A DNA stretch of 64,000 nucleotides from positions 1 to 64,000 of the forward strand of contig NZ_CANDNZ010000013.1 in the NCBI RefSeq assembly GCF_947387555.1, given 5' to 3'. Source of the stretch: Thalassomonas sp. RHCl1 (GTDB lineage: Bacteria; Pseudomonadota; Gammaproteobacteria; Enterobacterales; Alteromonadaceae). Position 1 is the first letter of the stretch; each line of letters opens with the position of its first letter. Positions 9,183-17,358 of this stretch are shown here, piece by piece. Below the pieces are notes generated by a model, which did not search any database, had not been told where the DNA came from, and was given only the letters and a program-made list of their open reading frames with translations. The translations under genes were made by a program, and so were the position numbers.

Positions 9183-10583
9183 CTATTGCAGCAATTTTAT
9201 CGCAGACTCCAACGCATAATCTCTGCTCTCTTCCAGTGCTTGTGCATTTAAGTATTCATGTTGTTGTGCAACAGGATAGCCCGAATATTCATGGTTTTTG
9301 CCAGCGAAATCCAGGTAGCGTTCATTTGATAAAGCGAAAGTCCAGCCGTTTGGCAACTGTTTAGGCAACGAATCGCTAAAGCCCCCGTTTGACGCTTCGC
9401 CAATAATGGTGACATTCTCTCTTGCCGCAAGCCCTAGTAAAAATATCTCACCGGCGCTCATGGTCAAGCCACTCGTTAACACCACTATTGGTCCTTGATA
9501 TTGCTCCGATGTTGCCGGTTGGATCTCTATTTTTCTTGCTTGGCTAAAACCATTTTTTAACTTAGTTGACTTACTGCCAATATAAAGGGGGCGGTTGATG
9601 AGATAAGACAAAAGTCGATTAGAGACAACATCATACCCTCCAGCATTCCATCTTAAATCGATAATTAATCCCTTTGATTTATGTAAGGTCGGCAAAATCT
9701 TTTTCATCACCTTGTCTACCGTTTCAAGATCAGACAAAACAGTGTCTTCTTCGGTAAACTCGCTCATATCGTCGATGCTGAAGTAACTTATCTCCTTGGG
9801 TAACTGCCCCAGGAAAAAGCTGCGGTTTAGCCTCTGCGGTTTCACATCCTCGATAAAGTAACTGGCAATAATCTCTGACTGTTTCTTATTCAGGCCCATA
9901 TGAAATTCATAGTGCGATGAAAACTCGCTTTGCGCCGCAAATGGCATCTCTATTTTATTTTTTTTGAAATCATCCCATTTGATGTTATGCGATGCCAATA
10001 TACGGCCTTCCTTTGACTCCAGGTGGGCGTGCGCATCTCCCAGCTCAGCCAATAATTGTTCAAAGACTTGGGCCAATTGCGCTTCATTCATTTGTGCCGT
10101 TATTTTCTCTTTCCACAAAGGATATTTTGCCTGCCAGTCCCAGTTTATTTCTTTACTAAAAGCAAAGTGCTCCGCAAAAGTAAACCAAAGCACATCAAAG
10201 GTTAGCGGCGCAGAAAATTTATAGTTCTTATCGTAAATGCTGGTGATTAACGCTTGCCGGCATAATTTGGGAAGTGCTTTGAGCGGTGTCAGGCGCACCG
10301 GGTGTATTGCCCCCCAGTCAAGCTCTGCTCCCCCTTCAACGACAGTGATACTGCTGCTCGGATATTCGCCGCTTTCAAGATGGTTGATTAAACAATGTTT
10401 CTCGGTAATATCGTAAAAAGTAATATCATCACCTTTAACCTCTAAAATGTAGCCATAACCTTGGGTTTGCCAAATAGAGTGATTTGCAACTTTCTGCCCG
10501 ACATTTTTTGATGTGGTATTTGCCAAGGAAAATAACGATAAAAATAGACAAGAAGTGAAACATGTAAATTTAATAAACTTCAT
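9183..10583 (-). CDS. S41 family (C-terminal processing-type) peptidase, secreted
   Basis: This 466-residue protein has a signal peptide (K-F-I-K-F-T-C-F-T-S-C-L-F-L-S-L-F-S-L-A). The C-terminal half matches the S41/tail-specific protease fold: G-L-I-I-D-L-R-W-N-A-G-G (about 305-316), then L-T-S-G-L-T-M-S-A-G-E with the likely nucleophile Ser376, and G-E-A-S-N-G-G-F-S-D. The final part, L-P-N-G-W-T-F-A-L-S-N-E-R-Y, is also typical. No obvious PDZ domain is present. The N-terminal half contains an F-D-x-L-W-x-T-F-x-E-H-F-A segment found in S41 members of the Bacteroidota/marine type. It is probably periplasmic and a single-gene unit. The substrate is unknown. Confidence 0.87.
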   Translation of the reverse strand: MKFIKFTCFTSCLFLSLFSLANTTSKNVGQKVANHSIWQTQGYGYILEVKGDDITFYDITEKHCLINHLESGEYPSSSITVVEGGAELDWGAIHPVRLTPLKALPKLCRQALITSIYDKNYKFSAPLTFDVLWFTFAEHFAFSKEINWDWQAKYPLWKEKITAQMNEAQLAQVFEQLLAELGDAHAHLESKEGRILASHNIKWDDFKKNKIEMPFAAQSEFSSHYEFHMGLNKKQSEIIASYFIEDVKPQRLNRSFFLGQLPKEISYFSIDDMSEFTEEDTVLSDLETVDKVMKKILPTLHKSKGLIIDLRWNAGGYDVVSNRLLSYLINRPLYIGSKSTKLKNGFSQARKIEIQPATSEQYQGPIVVLTSGLTMSAGEIFLLGLAARENVTIIGEASNGGFSDSLPKQLPNGWTFALSNERYLDFAGKNHEYSGYPVAQQHEYLNAQALEESRDYALESAIKLLQ

Positions 10584-10717
10584 AATAGATCTCTTAAGTT
10601 TTTCTCTGATATGAATTCCTGCTCACAACCAGAGCTTTATTGAAATACTTTTCTGCGACATTCTACCGCTTCCAGTTACCTACGTATTGAAAAATAAAAA
10701 TATTTAGGATAAGCAGC

Positions 10718-11185
10718 ATGGCGATCAACCAACCCCAACAAGAAATAATCAAACAATTTGCCAAACAACTTGGCTATCAGGACGCTGACTTTGTCGATGA
10801 ACATGGCCTTGCCTTACTCATAGACAATAAAGTGCAAATAAACATTCTGAATCAGCAAGAGCGCTGTCTGATCCTTGCCTACATCGCTCCCCTTGATGAT
10901 GAAAACCGGTTAAAGCTTTATGAAACCCTGTTGGATGCCAATCATGATCAGGACGCACTTGGCGGTGCCAGTTTAGGTATCTGCCCCAGAAAAAAGAGCA
11001 TTGCTTTGAGTTTGGCAATAGATAGTGAAGGACTTGATGTCAGCCTGTTGCAGCAAGTATTTGATCGCGTACTGGAAGCCAGCCTGTTATGGCACGATCG
11101 CCTAAAAAATCAGGTAAGTGAACTACAAGTGGATGAGGCGCCGGATTTACCGCTGGCGACTAATTTTCATGCAGTGATGGCATAG
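10718..11185 (+). CDS. CesT/SycT-type type III secretion chaperone
   Basis: This 155-residue, acidic, cysteine-poor protein has the layout of class I type III secretion chaperones. An N-terminal amphipathic helix (Q-E-I-I-K-Q-F-A-K-Q-L-G) is followed by a strand pair around L-L-I-D-N-K-V-Q-I-N-I and R-C-L-I-L-A-Y-I-A-P-L. Then come L-Y-E-T-L-L-D-A-N with the near-invariant L-G-G-A-S-L-G-I region, and a C-terminal helix containing V-F-D-R-V-L-E. Such chaperones dimerise and hold the N-terminus of one effector. Its stop TAG overlaps the AGGAG ribosome site of the next gene, 12 nt upstream of that start, which argues that the downstream protein is its client. No secretion apparatus gene is nearby. 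Confidence 0.82.
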   Translation: MAINQPQQEIIKQFAKQLGYQDADFVDEHGLALLIDNKVQINILNQQERCLILAYIAPLDDENRLKLYETLLDANHDQDALGGASLGICPRKKSIALSLAIDSEGLDVSLLQQVFDRVLEASLLWHDRLKNQVSELQVDEAPDLPLATNFHAVMA

Positions 11186-11197
11186 GAGAAAAATAAA

Positions 11198-12562
11198 ATG
11201 GATGTGATCAGTCGTCAGTCATTAAATACGCCGCCGTCGCCGATAGCCAATAAAAACGCGGGAATACAAGGGACACAAACCGTAGAAGTTGCCCAGATAA
11301 ACTATGGAGGCAAAGAAGTAAAAGCCCAGAAAATATCGGCAGAATTATTTAAAGCCATGGGCCAGGGGGAGAAAGCCAATATGTTTTCACGGGCGATCGT
11401 GCCCCTGGTGGGAAACCGTACCGATGATATTGTCAGATCCGGTGGTTTCAGCGTCAGATTATCTGACATGGCCGGGGTTGAAGCAAAAGAGGCTTCCGTA
11501 AACAAGGATTATGGCATCACCTCACTGAAATCAAGTGAAGCACAGGCCCTTGGTTCGATCAGAACCGGTGGCGGTACTTGCGGTAATCTCAGCTCTCTGG
11601 TTTTTCTGACCCGTGCCGCCCAAGGTCATGAGCTGCCACTGCAACGTATCGGCTGGAGCCACCCCACCGACGGTAATGTCAACCATGCCTTTACCGTCGA
11701 AGGACCGGATAAACACGGTATGTGTGCTGTTTATGACTCTTATGGCTCAGAGCCAAGTGTACACTTGCTGCCTTACAGTACCTTAGTAAAAACCCTGGAT
11801 GATGATGAAAATTATGAGGTATTGGATAAGCGTGCCCCGAACCCCAATGGCGATGCCCAAATCAGGGATATGCTTAAAAATGAAACCGCAAAAGGACTAT
11901 ACAGCGGCGCACAATATAAAGATGATTTTCCTGTGCTTCCGGGGGGCTATGAAAGCCATTGTATGAGAATTGTTTCAGTTTCAGGCCATATGTACGACGT
12001 GCCTCACTTTAAAGAAGCAGACGCGCCAGTGCTCTATATCAATGAAAGCACCAATGAAAAGTCGAGCTTCTCAACCATGAGCAAACCTCTGTACGACTTG
12101 TTGCATACTGATACCGCACAAACCGACTTTGCCGAAGAAATAGAGGAAATGGCAAATGTGAAACATGATGGCGATACCCTGGCTTATAACATGTCGCAAC
12201 TGGCACAGCATATAGAAGATCACGAATTAATGGATGAGCATGATGCTATAGACGATCAACAAATGCAGCCTCAGCTGGTCAGGGAAGACTCCAAGTTATC
12301 TACCGGCAGCATTGACAGTTTCCGCTCAGATGACTCCGATGGCGAATGGGGACCGATGAGTTTTGCCGACTTCCGTCATTTGGCCAATGATATTATCAAC
12401 AAGGGTAATAAGGAGGCCTTAACCCAGATGCTGCAATTTGCCAACATTACCGACAATGACGACCTGACGGTAACACAACAGGGGCTAAAAGCTGAATTGT
12501 TGACCAATATCAGGACCATGCTCGGTGATCAATCCGTTAATATCTTAACAGAAAGCCCTTAA
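11198..12562 (+). CDS. Candidate type III effector with papain-like Cys-His-Asp triad
   Basis: This 454-residue protein has no signal peptide and begins with a Ser/Pro/Asn/Gln-rich, probably disordered stretch of about 30 residues, as in type III effectors. The core shows G-G-G-T-C-G-N-L-S-S-L (Cys128), V-N-H-A-F-T-V (His163) and A-V-Y-D-S-Y-G (Asp180). The order and the short His-Asp spacing match papain-like/transglutaminase-fold cysteine proteases and deamidases (YopT/AvrPphB, HopX type). The last ~150 residues are acidic and Asp/Ser-rich, with helices near the end. The gene directly follows a CesT-like chaperone and shares its ribosome-site overlap. The fold and effector role are inferred from the triad and context; the target is unknown. 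Confidence 0.62.
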   Translation: MDVISRQSLNTPPSPIANKNAGIQGTQTVEVAQINYGGKEVKAQKISAELFKAMGQGEKANMFSRAIVPLVGNRTDDIVRSGGFSVRLSDMAGVEAKEASVNKDYGITSLKSSEAQALGSIRTGGGTCGNLSSLVFLTRAAQGHELPLQRIGWSHPTDGNVNHAFTVEGPDKHGMCAVYDSYGSEPSVHLLPYSTLVKTLDDDENYEVLDKRAPNPNGDAQIRDMLKNETAKGLYSGAQYKDDFPVLPGGYESHCMRIVSVSGHMYDVPHFKEADAPVLYINESTNEKSSFSTMSKPLYDLLHTDTAQTDFAEEIEEMANVKHDGDTLAYNMSQLAQHIEDHELMDEHDAIDDQQMQPQLVREDSKLSTGSIDSFRSDDSDGEWGPMSFADFRHLANDIINKGNKEALTQMLQFANITDNDDLTVTQQGLKAELLTNIRTMLGDQSVNILTESP

Positions 12563-12671
12563 GCGCCCTGAATGATATGTTGTGGAATTAGCCGAGCAAC
12601 AAAGCTGCCTCAATAGCTGGCGTTAAGCCTGTTCACACCTAAGCCGCGGGCCTTCAAATTTCCCCCAAAAA

Positions 12672-12712
12672 AAAGACCAATTCACTATTGATTTAACCGT
12701 GAATTGGTCTTT
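12672..12712 (+). terminator. Terminator after the chaperone-effector operon
   Basis: A perfect 14-bp stem, AAAGACCAATTCAC (12672-12685) and GTGAATTGGTCTTT (12699-12712), has a 13-nt loop, an A-run before it and T-rich sequence after it. It may work in both directions. It lies 110 bp after the effector stop. Confidence 0.75.
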
Positions 12713-12753
12713 CCTTAATAATGCGATCCAAGTGTAAAGGAGAGCATTTATTT

Positions 12754-12852
12754 CAATAATTCCATTGTTGAATTGTTGTAATAACAACCGTTGCTACCAA
12801 AGAGAAGATAGTAACTTAAGTCGCAACCCCTGAGTGGGGCAACACTCAGAGG
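12754..12852. promoter_or_regulatory. Structured leader region upstream of symE-like gene
   Basis: Two hairpins precede the SymE-like gene: CAATAATTC (12754-12762) with GAATTGTTG (12770-12778, one wobble), and CTGAGTG (12830-12836) with CACTCAG (12843-12849), flanked by complementary C/G bases. In the Escherichia coli symE/symR system an antisense RNA covers the symE leader and start. A similar antisense RNA could be encoded here, but I see no convincing minus-strand promoter and no LexA box. Confidence 0.3.
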
Positions 12853-12886
12853 TCGCTAACCACAACGAACTAACCAGGAGTAAGTC

Positions 12887-13171
12887 ATGGCTGAATATCA
12901 TCATACGCCAGAGACAGCCTCGGCAAAAGTAAAATATCCCATTTATCGGCAACTTACCGTACAGGAAACGGTTTGCAATACCGCAACGAAAACCCGCGGC
13001 ATCGGCATTAACTATGTGCCGGTCAAACTTGAGCCTTGTGTGGTGCTCAGGGGGAAATGGCTGAGACTGGCCGGTTTTCCTGCCGGGCAAAAGGTCAATA
13101 TTAGGGTCAACCAGGCAGAGATAGTGATCACGCCTAAACAGCTTGCTGTAAACCACTCGGTCGAGAACTAA
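12887..13171 (+). CDS. SymE-like type I toxin family protein
   Basis: This 94-residue protein starts at ATG 12887 behind CAGGAG with proper spacing. The C-terminal half carries the SymE signature: C-V-V-L-R-G-K-W-L-R-L-A-G-F-P-A-G-Q-K-V (about residues 51-70), then a strand ending I-V-I-T-P. This is the AbrB-like swapped-hairpin fold from which SymE evolved. In E. coli SymE is an SOS-induced, nucleoid-associated toxin repressed by the antisense RNA SymR. The N-terminal ~45 residues, with a positively charged A-T-K-T-R segment, are divergent. It appears monocistronic, with a strong hairpin after it. Family is firm; toxicity here is inference. Confidence 0.8.
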   Translation: MAEYHHTPETASAKVKYPIYRQLTVQETVCNTATKTRGIGINYVPVKLEPCVVLRGKWLRLAGFPAGQKVNIRVNQAEIVITPKQLAVNHSVEN

Positions 13172-13200
13172 AAAACAACATTATGGAAAGTCATAAACTA

Positions 13201-13232
13201 AGCTGTTGTGCCTGAAAACAGGTGCAACAGCT
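13201..13232 (+). terminator. Hairpin terminator after symE-like gene
   Basis: AGCTGTTG...CCTG pairs with CAGG...CAACAGCT around an AAAA loop, with one TG/TG bulge, spanning 13201-13232 and followed by TTTA. It lies between the convergent symE-like and SRPBCC genes. Confidence 0.7.
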
Positions 13233-13273
13233 TTACCGTCAGGGCTAAGACAAATGAGATCCTGATGGACAAG

Positions 13274-13795
13274 CTAAACGCTTAACTTTGGTTTCACTTG
13301 CTTAACTGCCGATACCAAGCCATCCAGCCAGGCTTGATGACCATTTATCATAGGGTTTGGCACAGTTACAGCCAGTTCTTTCGCCGGATTACCAAGTTGT
13401 GTTTCCTGTGTAAGGATACGGACCCGATTGCCTGAAAGCTCTTCAAGTAACCAGGCATGATAGACATCAATACGGCCTTCACCTTCGCCAGACCAGCCGC
13501 GCCAGGCAATACGAGCTGCTTGTCCGTCAACAGGAGCAACATATTCCACCACCTCACATTCAACCGGGAAACCAAAAGTTTCAAAGGAAAAGGCAGTTGC
13601 ATCGGCTAGTTGAGGCCCTTTATCATCCTTAACATGCGTATTCGCCGAGTTTTTATAATATGTCGGCCATAATGAAGGGGTAACTAAAAACGGCCAGACA
13701 TCCTTGACCGTTAAACCTGCAACAATCACTTCGTTAGAGCAAAAATTATCGGTAAAGCCTGGGACATAGTTTTCAGGCCAAAGGATATAATTCAT
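13274..13795 (-). CDS. SRPBCC (START-like) domain protein
   Basis: This 173-residue single-domain protein has the SRPBCC pattern of polyketide cyclase/AHSA1-like proteins. A first strand V-I-V-A-G-L-T leads to V-K-D-V-W-P-F-L-V-T-P-S-L-W-P-T-Y-Y-K-N. Later strands include A-R-I-A-W-R-G-W-S-G-E-G and V-R-I-L-T-Q-E-T-Q, and a long C-terminal helix (H-Q-A-W-L-D-G-L-V-S-A-V) closes the ligand cavity. These proteins bind hydrophobic ligands or catalyse simple condensations; the ligand is unknown. It is the last gene of a minus-strand unit with the flavodoxin-like reductase (50-bp gap) and the HbpS-like gene. Confidence 0.82.
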   Translation of the reverse strand: MNYILWPENYVPGFTDNFCSNEVIVAGLTVKDVWPFLVTPSLWPTYYKNSANTHVKDDKGPQLADATAFSFETFGFPVECEVVEYVAPVDGQAARIAWRGWSGEGEGRIDVYHAWLLEELSGNRVRILTQETQLGNPAKELAVTVPNPMINGHQAWLDGLVSAVKQVKPKLSV

Positions 13796-13845
13796 CTTGA
13801 TTCTCCAGTAATAAATAATAACTATGATATAAGTTAAGAAAGGAT

Positions 13846-14415
13846 CTAACCTGCTAACAGCATGACTTCATTAAGTTTGCTGATCAGGCTTTGAGAGTGT
13901 TCTGTTGCTTTTTTCTCTATGCCCGCCGGTGTGTTGCGCACTCCTTCGACATACGCCATGTTGTGGCTAATAATGGGAGGGTGCAATATCATTTGGGTAA
14001 GATAAGCGGTTTGTTTTAAAGGTTTGATTAATTCAGAAATAGGAAAATGATTGTAACCTAAAGTATCATACGACTGTTCAGGTCCGCCTGTCGTGAATGA
14101 CAATATCAGGTTTTTATTCTTTAACTTGTCACCGTCTGCACCGTAAGCAAAGCCATAAGAAAAGACATCGTCGAGCCACTTTTTTAATAGAGCAGGGGTC
14201 GAGTACCAGTATAAAGGAAACTGTAAAACGATAATGTCCGCACTTTGCAGGCTGTGTTGTTCTGCTTCAACATCAATTTGATAGCCGGGATAGAGTGAAT
14301 CCAGTCTGCGAACTTTAACATTGTCTATTTTTTCTTCTATCAGGTTTAAAATCGTTTTATTGGCCAAAGACACCTCTAATTTGGGATGTCCTGAAATAAC
14401 TAGTAATTTTTTCAT
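13846..14415 (-). CDS. NAD(P)H-dependent flavin oxidoreductase (KefF/NQO1-like)
   Basis: This 189-residue flavodoxin-like fold protein starts K-K-L-L-V-I-S-G-H-P (the FMN phosphate loop region). It contains A-D-I-I-V-L-Q-F-P-L-Y-W-Y-S-T-P-A-L-L-K-K-W-L-D-D-V-F, the family hallmark around residues 64-90, followed by the F-T-T-G-G-P-E loop that contacts the flavin. Relatives (KefF, MdaB, YwrO) are cytosolic two-electron quinone or electrophile reductases. It lies between the HbpS-like gene, whose stop is 22 bp upstream, and the SRPBCC gene. The set suggests a small redox/detoxification unit; the substrate is not predictable. Confidence 0.88.
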   Translation of the reverse strand: MKKLLVISGHPKLEVSLANKTILNLIEEKIDNVKVRRLDSLYPGYQIDVEAEQHSLQSADIIVLQFPLYWYSTPALLKKWLDDVFSYGFAYGADGDKLKNKNLILSFTTGGPEQSYDTLGYNHFPISELIKPLKQTAYLTQMILHPPIISHNMAYVEGVRNTPAGIEKKATEHSQSLISKLNEVMLLAG

Positions 14416-14437
14416 GAGCTTATATATTAACGATTTG

Positions 14438-14944
14438 TTATTTATCCGTACTTTGATGCGCTTCCAGCGCTTTTTTACCGCATCCCTCTTCGAGTGCAGG
14501 ACTTGGTGAACCAGATAGACCTATTGCACCTACAAGCTGATTTTCATAGAAAATTGGCAGTCCCCCCGTTAATAGCAGAATATCGTCTTCCATTTTACCC
14601 AACTGACTATAACCTTCAGATTCAACAATATGGGAAAGTCCCGATGTTGCCATTTTTAATGTTGCTGACGTATATGCTTTTCTGTAACTCGTATGCACGG
14701 TATTGCTGCCGCTGTTATCTCCACGATAGAAATACACTAAGATCCCTTGATCATTCACAATCGAAATTGAAGGATTAGCCTTAGATTTCTTACATTCAAC
14801 AATAGCCGCTTTAGCAATGGATTCTGCATAATCTGTCGTTATTGTGTATTTTTGGGGTAAAGACTGATTGGCATATACCGTGTTAGTCATTAATGTGGCT
14901 GCAGCGATGACTGCACTTAATGTTGTTGGTTTTGTATATTTCAT
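14438..14944 (-). CDS. GlcG/HbpS family protein, exported
   Basis: This is a 168-residue protein. ATG 14944 is chosen over upstream in-frame codons because TAGGAATC lies 7 nt upstream and a signal peptide follows (L-S-A-V-I-A-A-A-T-L-M-T-N-T-V-Y-A-N). The mature domain has the GlcG/HbpS (DUF336) pattern: S-I-S-I-V-N-D-Q-G-I-L-V-Y-F-Y-R-G-D near residues 70-87, Y-R-K-A-Y-T-S-A-T, then G-G-L-P-I-F-Y-E-N-Q-L-V-G-A-I-G-L-S-G-S. HbpS of Streptomyces is an extracellular heme-binding redox sensor; other members are of unknown function. It heads a three-gene minus-strand operon. Confidence 0.85.
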   Translation of the reverse strand: MKYTKPTTLSAVIAAATLMTNTVYANQSLPQKYTITTDYAESIAKAAIVECKKSKANPSISIVNDQGILVYFYRGDNSGSNTVHTSYRKAYTSATLKMATSGLSHIVESEGYSQLGKMEDDILLLTGGLPIFYENQLVGAIGLSGSPSPALEEGCGKKALEAHQSTDK

Positions 14945-15489
14945 TTTGATTCCTATAAGAAAACCATAATCATAAAATGATGAGACAGACCAAACTGCAA
15001 TGTGGATTGTGATTAGCCATGCAAGTAATCTGTTTTGAATATTGTTCTTTCCTAAAAATATGCAAAGACATTGCATTAAAGGTTGTGTTCATCGTGAAAA
15101 GTGAAGCAACATTCTTAATGATTAAGATAGTAGAGCAGGTATGAACCAAAAGATTGAATAAAAGCGACAATATATAATTTCAATTTCTTCATTTGATTCA
15201 ATAGTACGTATAAACGCCAGGAACATTTTCTTATCAATTGGCTTTTCCTCTTGCTACTTTTAATCAATTGTTAGTTTATCGCCCTTGTTTAAATCGTTTG
15301 ATTTCATTTCCGACAACCCCTGCTGCACCAGATACATTCACTTAACAAACCTAATTAATACTTGTCGTTTTAATTCAATATTTACAACCACCAATTACAT
15401 TAAACTTGTTGCCATTGAAACCTAGTTCGCGGTCTATCTTTGCGGAAACCGGCGTATTTTGTTTAGTTGAAATAATAGGAGTTCCGGCG
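14945..15489. other. AT-rich divergent intergenic region
   Basis: About 545 bp separate the HbpS-like gene (minus) from the GNAT gene (plus). The region is strongly AT-rich and must contain both promoters. No significant hairpin, repeat or coding signal was found. In-frame extensions of both neighbours into this gap lack ribosome sites and family similarity. Confidence 0.5.
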
Positions 15490-16305
15490 ATGTTAAACAT
15501 CCAAAAAATATCGAATTTAAAAGAAATTAATGGGCTAAAGCAGCAATACTTTGCTCAATCGACCGCCCCGCTTGATGGTATGTGGCACTTTGGCTTTGCG
15601 CCTATGTCGGCGCATTTTGGCTTTTATGAAAATGAAAAGCTGGTTGGTTATTGCTGTATGAACAGCGAAGGTTACTTGTTGCAGTTTTATCTCGCACCAA
15701 CAGCTAATATAGAAATTAAAGAGTTATTTACCTTAATAATTCAAGGTAACAGTTCGGCTATCGGAGAAATTAAAGGTGCTTTTGTCAGCACTGGCGAACC
15801 TCAATATTTATCCTTATGTTTAGATACTTCACCTTCTTTTAAAGTAAATGCTTTGATGTATGAACAAAATAAATCGATTGTCTTTACACCGCATGAGCGC
15901 ATAAAGATGACATTAGCACAACAGGAGCAACTTGATGAATTCGTTGAATTTGCAATAGCAGCAATAGGTGCGCCAAAAGAATGGTTAACTGGCTATTATG
16001 GAAATTTAATTAAGCGAAAAGAGCTGTGGGGATATTGGCAAAACGATAAGATGGTTGCAACAGGCGAGTGCCGCCTCTTTGATGAATTTCAATGCGGCTA
16101 TGCCGATTTAGGCATGATAGTGGCTCAGTCAGAGCGAGGGAAAGGGCTTGCAACCAGCATACTGAATTTTCTCTCAGAGTATGCAGAAAGCAAGGGCTTA
16201 AAAGCAATATGTTCAACGGAAAGTGGCAACATTGCAGCACAAAAGGCCATGAATAAAGCCGGGTTTATGTCTCAGAATCGAATCATTCAGTTTCATTTTG
16301 GGTAA
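15490..16305 (+). CDS. GNAT family N-acetyltransferase
   Basis: This is a 271-residue protein starting at ATG 15490, preferred because AGGAG (15477-15481) lies 8 nt upstream. The C-terminal third is a clear GNAT domain: Y-A-D-L-G-M-I-V-A with the acetyl-CoA pyrophosphate loop Q-S-E-R-G-K-G-L-A-T-S-I-L (Q/R-x-x-G-x-G/A motif), then S-T-E-S-G-N-I-A-A-Q-K-A-M-N-K-A-G-F. The N-terminal half, with P-M-S-A-H-F-G-F-Y-E-N-E-K-L-V-G-Y-C, resembles a second, degenerate GNAT fold, so this may be a tandem-GNAT protein. The acceptor substrate is unknown. A strong terminator follows. Confidence 0.85.
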   Translation: MLNIQKISNLKEINGLKQQYFAQSTAPLDGMWHFGFAPMSAHFGFYENEKLVGYCCMNSEGYLLQFYLAPTANIEIKELFTLIIQGNSSAIGEIKGAFVSTGEPQYLSLCLDTSPSFKVNALMYEQNKSIVFTPHERIKMTLAQQEQLDEFVEFAIAAIGAPKEWLTGYYGNLIKRKELWGYWQNDKMVATGECRLFDEFQCGYADLGMIVAQSERGKGLATSILNFLSEYAESKGLKAICSTESGNIAAQKAMNKAGFMSQNRIIQFHFG

Positions 16306-16325
16306 CCACTAAATTTGATCACTTT

Positions 16326-16358
16326 AAAGAGCTTGTATAACTTTTATATAAGCTCTTT
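16326..16358 (+). terminator. Terminator after GNAT gene
   Basis: AAAGAGCTTGTATAA (16326-16340) pairs with TTATATAAGCTCTTT (16344-16358), a 15-bp stem with one wobble and a 3-nt loop, followed by TGTTG. The short spacing to the GNAT stop supports the role. Confidence 0.75.
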
Positions 16359-16431
16359 TGTTGCAAATGACAAAGACTCTATTCCTGCGTGATTTATTCA
16401 TATAGCAATCTAATTTTAAAGCGGAAAACAC

Positions 16432-17280
16432 ATGATACACTGGTTACAGGCGCCAAAGTCATCGACAGTCGCTGCATATGTAGAATGTTACTGGTTGATT
16501 GAGAAAAAGCCCGGAGCTCAAAGTTTCCAGTTTCCCAAATTAAACCCTGATCCTTGTGCCCATTTAATTATATCTCCTGATGATCAAGCCTATCATTATG
16601 ACAAGGCAGGAGCATCGGATAGCGGTAAGGGCTGCCATTTAATTTTTCCGCACCTGCAAACCTTTCAGTTAGATCATGTTAAGCCTTTCATTCATTTAGG
16701 AGTCAAATTTAGAATTGGTGCGCTCTACTCAATAGAAGTTCCCGGCTGTACGCATCCTTTGTTAGATTATATTGAACCAATGAATCTATCTGATTTAATA
16801 AAGCAGCCCTCCCTTGATGCCTCGGAGCTGCTAAAGTCAGCGAGAGAAAGTGCTAATGACTGTTGTAAGCTGCTAGATTCAGTGCTATCGCCATGGTTAT
16901 TAAGCTTTAAACAAGACCGTTATAGTGCACTTACCTATAAAGCAGTCGAGTTATTAGGTGCAACGCCAATCTCTGAGCTGGGAAATAAATTGCACTGCGC
17001 GCAAAGAACACTTGAAAGAACATTTAACAAAGTAACGGGAATGACATTAAAGCAGTGCCAATCGATGAACAAACTTGAGGCCTTGCTTGAGTATTTGTAT
17101 CAAAGAAATACTGATGATATTGATTGGGTTGAAATCGCTTACCAATTCGGTTTTAGCGATCAACCCCACCTTATCCGGTACTTAAAAAGTCAGCTAGGTT
17201 TGACGCCTCATTCCTATGCTAAAGAACGCAACCTGACTATTGATGCCTATGGCGGTATTAGTCAGCACGAGTTTAAATAA
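16432..17280 (+). CDS. AraC family transcriptional regulator
   Basis: This 282-residue protein has an N-terminal domain of the DUF6597 type common in AraC regulators (V-E-C-Y-W-L-I-E near residues 18-25, L-N-P-D-P-C-A-H-L-I-I-S, then F-I-H-L-G-V-K-F-R-I-G-A). The C-terminal ~100 residues hold two helix-turn-helix motifs: I-S-E-L-G-N-K-L-H-C-A-Q-R-T-L-E-R-T-F, and V-E-I-A-Y-Q-F-G-F-S-D-Q-P-H-L-I-R-Y-L-K ending T-P-H-S-Y. Its target is not obvious; the preceding GNAT gene has its own terminator. It is convergent with the TetR gene. Confidence 0.87.
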   Translation: MIHWLQAPKSSTVAAYVECYWLIEKKPGAQSFQFPKLNPDPCAHLIISPDDQAYHYDKAGASDSGKGCHLIFPHLQTFQLDHVKPFIHLGVKFRIGALYSIEVPGCTHPLLDYIEPMNLSDLIKQPSLDASELLKSARESANDCCKLLDSVLSPWLLSFKQDRYSALTYKAVELLGATPISELGNKLHCAQRTLERTFNKVTGMTLKQCQSMNKLEALLEYLYQRNTDDIDWVEIAYQFGFSDQPHLIRYLKSQLGLTPHSYAKERNLTIDAYGGISQHEFK

Positions 17281-17290
17281 AATTAATAAA

Positions 17291-17312
17291 AAGCCACTGT
17301 CAAAAGTGGCTT
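17291..17312. terminator. Bidirectional hairpin between AraC and TetR genes
   Basis: AAGCCACT (17291-17298) and AGTGGCTT (17305-17312) form a perfect 8-bp stem. The bases on its left give a T-rich run on the minus strand, so it suits the TetR gene best and may also serve the AraC gene, which ends 11 bp before it. Confidence 0.6.
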
Positions 17313-17358
17313 AATGGGAAAATTGAAAAGAGCTCGATAGAAAAACAAGAGCGTCGTG

